Source: JACDAE01 sp963717195
Lineage (GTDB): Bacteria > Chloroflexota > Ktedonobacteria > Ktedonobacterales > Ktedonobacteraceae
DNA length: 64,000 nucleotides
Assembly: GCA_963717195.1 (NCBI GenBank)
Contig: CAVQVR010000021.1
Coordinates: 124,001-188,000, forward strand
Reading direction: 5' to 3'
The position numbers and the translations under genes are program-made. Of this stretch, positions 60,036 through 64,000 are shown piece by piece. The notes beneath the pieces were generated by a model. It searched no databases, was not told the DNA's origin, and saw only the letters and a list, made by a program, of their open reading frames with translations. Positions within the stretch are counted from its first letter, which is position 1, and each line of letters opens with the position of its first letter.

Positions 60036-60080
60036 GCGTAGAAGCGCCGGAGTTTTACGGGCGGGTTAGATAATCCACTA

Positions 60081-61142
60081 TTACGCGTGCACCTCTATAC
60101 TTTTCTTGCGTCGCTGCTCATCGCGCCACCGTTTCACATCAAGCAACTTGCGGTAGGCTTCATAGAGCAAGGGATTATAAACAAGATCGTGCGTCTCCAG
60201 AGAGCGCATGGCATAACCACCAAATCCACGCTTGAAGACATAGACGCCCCAGAGTTCCTGTCCCTCTTCCAGAATGTCAGGGATGCCACGGAAGTTGTAG
60301 TACCAGCAACCATGCTCCTTTGCCCATTGCATGCCGGTCCATTGCAAAAGGTGATTGGGCATACGCTCACGCTGCTCATTGGATGACGCACCAAACATGT
60401 ACCAGCTCCAGCGTCCGAAACAGAGCACTATTGTACCGGCGATGGCCTGGCCCTCATATTCCGCCAGAAAGAGCGCTGCATGGTCGCCTTCGCTATACAG
60501 GCGCATGATATCTTCGTAGTGCGCTTTGCTGTTGATATGAAACTGATCTCGCTCACTGGTGGTTTCGTAGATTCGATAGAACGTATCAAGATCGGCCTGA
60601 CCCTGACCACGTCGCACGGTCACACCCTTACGACCGGCGAGGCGTATATTATAGCGCCACTTCTCCTTCATACCTGATAGAAGCGTCTTCTCATCGGGCC
60701 GAATATCCAGCACCCATTCGTGCCGAACATGCTTCGCATAGGGAGTGGTGCGAAAACCATGCCGCTTGAGCGACTGCTGCCACTGTGCATTATCGTCCAA
60801 AACACTCGGCTCAACCTCAAGCAGGAACGCGCCGCGCTTGTGTGCTTGCGCTTTCACAAAGTTGAGGAGCACAGTCATGGCTGGCGAATTGGGATCATCG
60901 ATAACGGGTCCACGGGGTGCATAAAAGTAGATCCTGTTTAAAACGGGAGCACGCGTGACAAGAATGAGCATGACGGCACAAAGGTGGCTCTTTTCATCCA
61001 CAACACCTACGCGTAGTGGCTCAAGCGCACCCACATGCTGAGCGAGTTCTCCCCATTCGTATGATTGCGTAATATTGCAACACACCGATGCTGCGACAAA
61101 GTCATTCCAGAGCTGACGATCAGTAATAATTTGAGCTTCCAT
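60081..61142 (-). CDS. FemAB-family aminoacyltransferase (FmhB-like), copy 1
   Basis: A 353-residue protein of the Fem/lipid II peptidyltransferase family, GNAT-fold tandem. It opens with QSYEWGELAQHVGALEPLRVG. The central segment is MKEKWRYNIRLAGRKGVTVRRG and later segments are GSSNEQRERMPNHLLQWTGM-like and YYNFRGIPDILEEG. Such proteins add amino acids to the peptidoglycan cross-bridge from aminoacyl-tRNA. The basic C-terminus is rich in Arg and Lys. The second copy starts 24 bases upstream in the same direction. The donor amino acid cannot be told. Confidence 0.86.
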   Translation of the reverse strand: MEAQIITDRQLWNDFVAASVCCNITQSYEWGELAQHVGALEPLRVGVVDEKSHLCAVMLILVTRAPVLNRIYFYAPRGPVIDDPNSPAMTVLLNFVKAQAHKRGAFLLEVEPSVLDDNAQWQQSLKRHGFRTTPYAKHVRHEWVLDIRPDEKTLLSGMKEKWRYNIRLAGRKGVTVRRGQGQADLDTFYRIYETTSERDQFHINSKAHYEDIMRLYSEGDHAALFLAEYEGQAIAGTIVLCFGRWSWYMFGASSNEQRERMPNHLLQWTGMQWAKEHGCWYYNFRGIPDILEEGQELWGVYVFKRGFGGYAMRSLETHDLVYNPLLYEAYRKLLDVKRWRDEQRRKKSIEVHA

Positions 61143-61166
61143 GAAATTTCCCTTTATTGATGAACA

Positions 61167-62279
61167 TTATTCTTTTTCAGCTTTACCGCGTGCCGCACGC
61201 TCCAGTTCAACCTTCTGACGTTCCTTGTGACGCTGGGCGCGGCGCATCTCTACCATTTTGCGCCAGCTATTGTAAATGAAAGAGCGATATACATAATCTT
61301 GCGTGGGGATATTCAAGCGTGAGAAGCCGCCGAAGCCTTTTTTGTATTCGTAAACGCCCCACATCTCTTCGCCGGGCTCCAGAATTTCGGGGATGGTGCG
61401 GAAATCAAAATAGGAACAGCCGCGCTCTTTAGCCCACAGGAAACAGCGATATTGCAGCAGATAGGTTGCCTTGAGATTGCGCTTATTATTGGACGAAGCA
61501 CCGAACATGTCCCAGCACCAGTCGCCAAAGCGGATCAGCATCTTGGCTGCCAGGGCTTCACCCTCGTACTCCGCCAGGTAGAGCACAGCATCGCCCTTGC
61601 TGGCAAAGTGACGCAGGATCTCCTTGTGATATTCTTTGCTATGTATAAAGAAGGCATCGCGCTCGCTGGTGACGGTGAGAAGTGCATAGTACTTATCAAA
61701 ATCCTCTTCACCGTTGGCCTCACGCACAATAACCCCTTTACGCTCGGCAACGCGTATATTCTGTCGCCACGTCATTTTGCAATCAGCCAGCAATTTTTCG
61801 GCGGATGGAGTGAGATCCAGTACCCAACTCCTGCGCCCATGTACCGAGGTAGGATTGGAATGGAAGCCCAATTTATGGTAAGCTGCAAGCCATACATCCA
61901 TATCGGGATCATCATCGGCGATATTCGGTTCAACACGCAGCACTACTGCGTGTTCTTTGCGTGCAACTTTATGTGCATGCTCGATCAGGGCTGCCAGTGC
62001 TGGCGAATCGGGTCGCTCAACTGTGGGTCCTCGTACGCTATAGAGCCAGTTAAAATGTACGCCGGGCAATGATGCTGGCAATGGGACAGGTGCAACTGAA
62101 AGCAACATCGCGCCGATCAACCGCCCATCTTCCAATGCACCCAGGCGATAGATGCGACCGCCGAGATACTTATTCAGCTCACCCCACTCGTATGATTGTA
62201 GCAAGTGCCCACGTGGTTGACTGGTCAAAAACGCGTTCCACTGCTCCGCATCAGTAATTTCTTGAATGGTGATACTCAT
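61167..62279 (-). CDS. FemAB-family aminoacyltransferase (FmhB-like), copy 2
   Basis: A 370-residue paralogue of the gene at 60081-61142, sharing LLQSYEWGELNKYLGG, the MTWRQNIRVAERKGVIVREA centre and the YFDFRTIPEILEPGEEMWGV end. Having two copies in tandem fits ordered addition of two residues to an interpeptide bridge. The ATG 62279 is preferred over a GTG seven codons upstream because the GGAGAG site lies between them. A charged coiled tail (RAQRHKERQKVELERAARGK) ends the protein. Confidence 0.85.
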   Translation of the reverse strand: MSITIQEITDAEQWNAFLTSQPRGHLLQSYEWGELNKYLGGRIYRLGALEDGRLIGAMLLSVAPVPLPASLPGVHFNWLYSVRGPTVERPDSPALAALIEHAHKVARKEHAVVLRVEPNIADDDPDMDVWLAAYHKLGFHSNPTSVHGRRSWVLDLTPSAEKLLADCKMTWRQNIRVAERKGVIVREANGEEDFDKYYALLTVTSERDAFFIHSKEYHKEILRHFASKGDAVLYLAEYEGEALAAKMLIRFGDWCWDMFGASSNNKRNLKATYLLQYRCFLWAKERGCSYFDFRTIPEILEPGEEMWGVYEYKKGFGGFSRLNIPTQDYVYRSFIYNSWRKMVEMRRAQRHKERQKVELERAARGKAEKE

Positions 62280-62403
62280 AATTTGTGATTTACTCTCCAC
62301 TCATTTCGGTGTACTATTACGTTCTTTATGTGCATATTCATTAAGGGCTTTATATGTCATTTCAATTATGATCGATGTTATGGAAACCGTTATACAGGAT
62401 TTT

Positions 62404-62462
62404 CGTAGGGACGCGATAAATCGGGTCCCTACGCGGTGGAAGCGATAAATCGGGTCCCTACG
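62404..62462. repeat. GTAGGGAC repeat, one full and one half copy
   Basis: Full palindromic copy at 62404-62433 (CGTAGGGACGCGATAAATCG followed by GGTCCCTACG) and a half copy at 62441-62462 (AGCGATAAATCGGGTCCCTA ending CG). They lie next to the stop of the GNAT gene and look like a recent local duplication. Confidence 0.7.
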
Positions 62463-63018
62463 GATTCTCCAGGAATTCGCTTCTCAAAAGGCTATAGACT
62501 TTTACGTTATGGAATTTGCCGAAGCGAGGGATGACCTCGCGCAGGGTTCCTTCGTATTTGAAACCAGCCTTTTCGTCGGCACGCCAGCCGCCGATATTGC
62601 CTTCCATGTCCTGGGTCTGGATGCGATTCAGATTGAGTTCCATAAAACCGTAGCGCACCATCAATTTTGTCGCCTCAGTCCCATAGCCGCGCCCATGGGC
62701 AGAACTGTCGATGATGACATAGAACTCGGCGCTCTGATTGAGAATATTGATATCTTTAAGACCAACCAGGCCAATCAGGCGGTTATCTTCTTTGAGCACA
62801 ACGCCAAAAATAATATGCCGAAAATCTTTATAGAGATTCTCCAATCGCTCCTTGCCACGTGTATCGCTGGTCGGATAGACGGAGAAATAGCGTCGAATCT
62901 CTTCATCGTTGAGCCATGTGGAGTACAGATGGTTATCCTGAGCTGGCTCCAGTGGACGCAAATAGATACGCTCACCAACGATGAACGGGTTTTGCATGTT
63001 CGATGTATCCTGGGTCAA
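62458..63018 (-). CDS. GNAT N-acetyltransferase (RimJ/RimL-like)
   Basis: A 186-residue GNAT-fold protein. Motifs are GERIYLRPLEPAQDNHLYST, the acetyl-CoA loop HGRGYGTEATKLMVRYGF and LNRIQTQDMEGNIGGWRADE, which match the RimJ/L group. The acceptor is unknown. The start is given as TTG 63018 because GGGAGA lies eight bases before it; ATG 62997 or 63054 are alternatives. It ends inside a repeat copy (62441-62462). Confidence 0.82.
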   Translation of the reverse strand: MTQDTSNMQNPFIVGERIYLRPLEPAQDNHLYSTWLNDEEIRRYFSVYPTSDTRGKERLENLYKDFRHIIFGVVLKEDNRLIGLVGLKDINILNQSAEFYVIIDSSAHGRGYGTEATKLMVRYGFMELNLNRIQTQDMEGNIGGWRADEKAGFKYEGTLREVIPRFGKFHNVKVYSLLRSEFLENP

Positions 63019-63218
63019 CTTGAAATCTCCCTTCTTTTTGAGGCAGTATAGCATAGCGTGCCAGGAGAGGCAATTGAAGTTTCTACATGGGCCATTCCAG
63101 CCTGCGTAGGACCGCCCCTCTTGTAAGGGCCCGGCTCACCAATCGAGCACGTTGGCTTGACGAAGAGTTTCCCTTCTGCTAATATAGAACATAAGTTCTA
63201 TTTAAAGGATACAAAAGT

Positions 63219-63644
63219 ATGAGTCAGCAATTCAAAAATTTTCAGTTGCAGCCCCTGTTAGCAGAGACGAGCCATTTAATTTTGAACTATGACCAGGGCA
63301 TTCTTTCGCTAGTCACCAGTGAGGAGATTCTCGAACAGCAATTGCTCAGTCCGAGCGAGATGTATGTGATCGACGCACTACTCCAGAACTATCCCGAATA
63401 TTGTCCTTATGAGATTGTCCTGTCTGCGATGACGGGCAAGAGCGTTGACGCGTGCCGTGAGAAGGTTCTGTGGGGTCTCGAAGAAGGGACGGTCGATGTT
63501 GTCATGCGTCCGGTGAGAAATCTCCTTGGACGTTGTCGCATGAAATTACGCCCATTTGGGATTGAGGTAAAGTCACTAGTCCATATGGGCTATCTTCTGG
63601 TACCCCTGAAGCGCAAATCCGGCACGAGAGTAAAGATTGGATAG
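63219..63644 (+). CDS. Stand-alone winged-helix (OmpR C-terminal-like) protein
   Basis: A 141-residue protein with an AAAGGA site before ATG 63219. The central and C-terminal region follows the OmpR/PhoB DNA-binding pattern without a receiver: LSPSEMYVIDALLQNYPEY (positioning helix), VRNLLGRCRMKLRPFG (recognition helix) and HMGYLLVPL (wing). Such domains usually act with a partner receiver or transcription-terminal protein. It is convergent with folD, and the stops lie ten bases apart. Confidence 0.65.
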   Translation: MSQQFKNFQLQPLLAETSHLILNYDQGILSLVTSEEILEQQLLSPSEMYVIDALLQNYPEYCPYEIVLSAMTGKSVDACREKVLWGLEEGTVDVVMRPVRNLLGRCRMKLRPFGIEVKSLVHMGYLLVPLKRKSGTRVKIG

Positions 63645-63653
63645 GATTGCCTG

Positions 63654-64000
63654 CTATTGTGGGCCCAGTAGGGTATGCCGAATGAGTGTCAGGTGCGTGA
63701 GAGGACCCAGGCCACCCGGTACCGGTGTAATAAACGAGGCTACCTCTTCAACACTGTCAGCATCAATATCTCCCACCACTCTGTCATCGACCATATTGAT
63801 CCCGGCATCCAGCACGACGGCTCCTGGCTTTACCATATCGGCATTGATCATGGCTGGACGCCCGACGCTGACCACGAGGATATCGGCACTCCTGGTAATA
63901 CTGGCAAGATGCTCGGTATGAGAATGGCAGATCGTCACAGTGGCATCGCGCTGCATCAATACCAGGGCAACAGGCTTGCCGCCGATGTTGCTGCGTCCAA
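63654..64000 (-). CDS. folD: Bifunctional methylene-THF dehydrogenase/cyclohydrolase FolD, C-terminal part (runs off the window)
   Basis: Only the C-terminal NADP-binding part is present, beginning GRSNIGGKPVALVLMQ. Typical segments are TVTICHSHT, ADILVVSVGRPAMI, GAVVLDAGINMVDD and the ending PVPGGLGPLTHLTLIR. FolD interconverts methylene-, methenyl- and formyl-THF. It would supply the 10-formyl-THF used by the AICAR formyltransferase encoded at 3533. The N-terminus is outside the window. Confidence 0.9.
   Translation of the reverse strand, partial: GRSNIGGKPVALVLMQRDATVTICHSHTEHLASITRSADILVVSVGRPAMINADMVKPGAVVLDAGINMVDDRVVGDIDADSVEEVASFITPVPGGLGPLTHLTLIRHTLLGPQ

Larger units (their letters stand above)
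59414..60078 (-). mobile_element. IS200/IS605-family remnant (tnpB only)
   Basis: Right end next to 59414: a stretch with CCCCAC and GTGGGG arms suited to the subterminal hairpin. Left end near 60060-60078 (ACCCGCCCGTAAAACTCC on the minus strand). Only a 5'-truncated tnpB is present, with no tnpA. The edges are approximate. The element abuts the stop codon of the surface-protein gene and lies just after the FemAB gene stop at 60081. Confidence 0.65.

Noticed and set aside
1..64000. tRNA, rRNA or CRISPR loci
   Set aside because: I saw no cloverleaf with conserved T-loop sequence, no rRNA-like stretch and no spaced repeats, although I could not run a covariance search.

Overview
The window looks like a chromosomal segment of an aerobic, multicellular-type Chloroflexota bacterium, most likely class Ktedonobacteria. 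This is an inference from gene style, not from a marker gene. The signs are caa3-type oxidase genes, HTH-fused STAND NTPases (NACHT and NB-ARC), FemAB and LCP families in pairs, many secreted proteins with Thr/Ser-rich regions, and many long intergenic palindromes. Base composition is moderate by eye, with a clearly AT-richer stretch from about 24 to 28.4 kb.

Layout. 0-2.1 kb (minus): cytochrome c maturation genes ccmF (cut by the window edge), ccmE of the cysteine type, a CopD-like membrane protein and a ResA/CcmG thioredoxin. 2.4-8.1 kb: DJ-1/PfpI protein, DoxX, an AICAR formyltransferase without the cyclohydrolase domain, an F420-type NADP oxidoreductase, a MarR-PDZ fusion followed by an APH-type kinase, and a lipoprotein. 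8.3-14.5 kb: secreted trypsin-like protease, a decayed HTH-NACHT-membrane protein and a secreted beta-helix protein. 14.8-23.6 kb (minus): respiratory and signalling block with ctaG, ctaC with a fused cytochrome c domain, ctaD, a small subunit IV-like protein and ctaE. These are followed by a zinc-ribbon membrane protein, a histidine kinase fused to a degenerate receiver and winged helix, and a receiver fused to a subunit IV-like membrane hairpin. 23.8-28.1 kb: AT-rich accessory island containing a perfect 57-bp inverted repeat, small secreted proteins and a truncated HTH-NB-ARC gene.

28.4-31.3 kb (plus): GT2 glycosyltransferase, heme O synthase ctaB and a Sco protein, completing cytochrome oxidase biogenesis. 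31.4-37.1 kb: secreted three-repeat protein, thioesterase, then ridA-dnaA-HAD phosphatase in one direction, and a Ser/Thr kinase. 37.4-46.7 kb: cell-envelope block with two LCP proteins, a propeller lipoprotein, GT4 and GT39 glycosyltransferases and a 36-residue membrane peptide. 47-53.9 kb: MOSC protein, APC permease, MocR-type regulator, FtsH-like protease and a broken partner gene. 54.2-59.4 kb: a gene string with rsmD, a VOC protein and an HTH protein, then a surface protein with a Thr-Gly repeat linker. 59.4-60.1 kb: TnpB remnant of an IS200/IS605 element. 60-64 kb: two FemAB transferases, a GNAT acetyltransferase, a stand-alone winged helix and folD (cut by the edge).

Two window-wide themes stand out. 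First, an intergenic repeat family with a GTAGGGGC core recurs at least a dozen times, often inside palindromes at gene ends. Second, at least eight loci carry frame disruptions, some in genes that should be needed. That suggests either real decay in accessory genes, consensus indel errors, or both.
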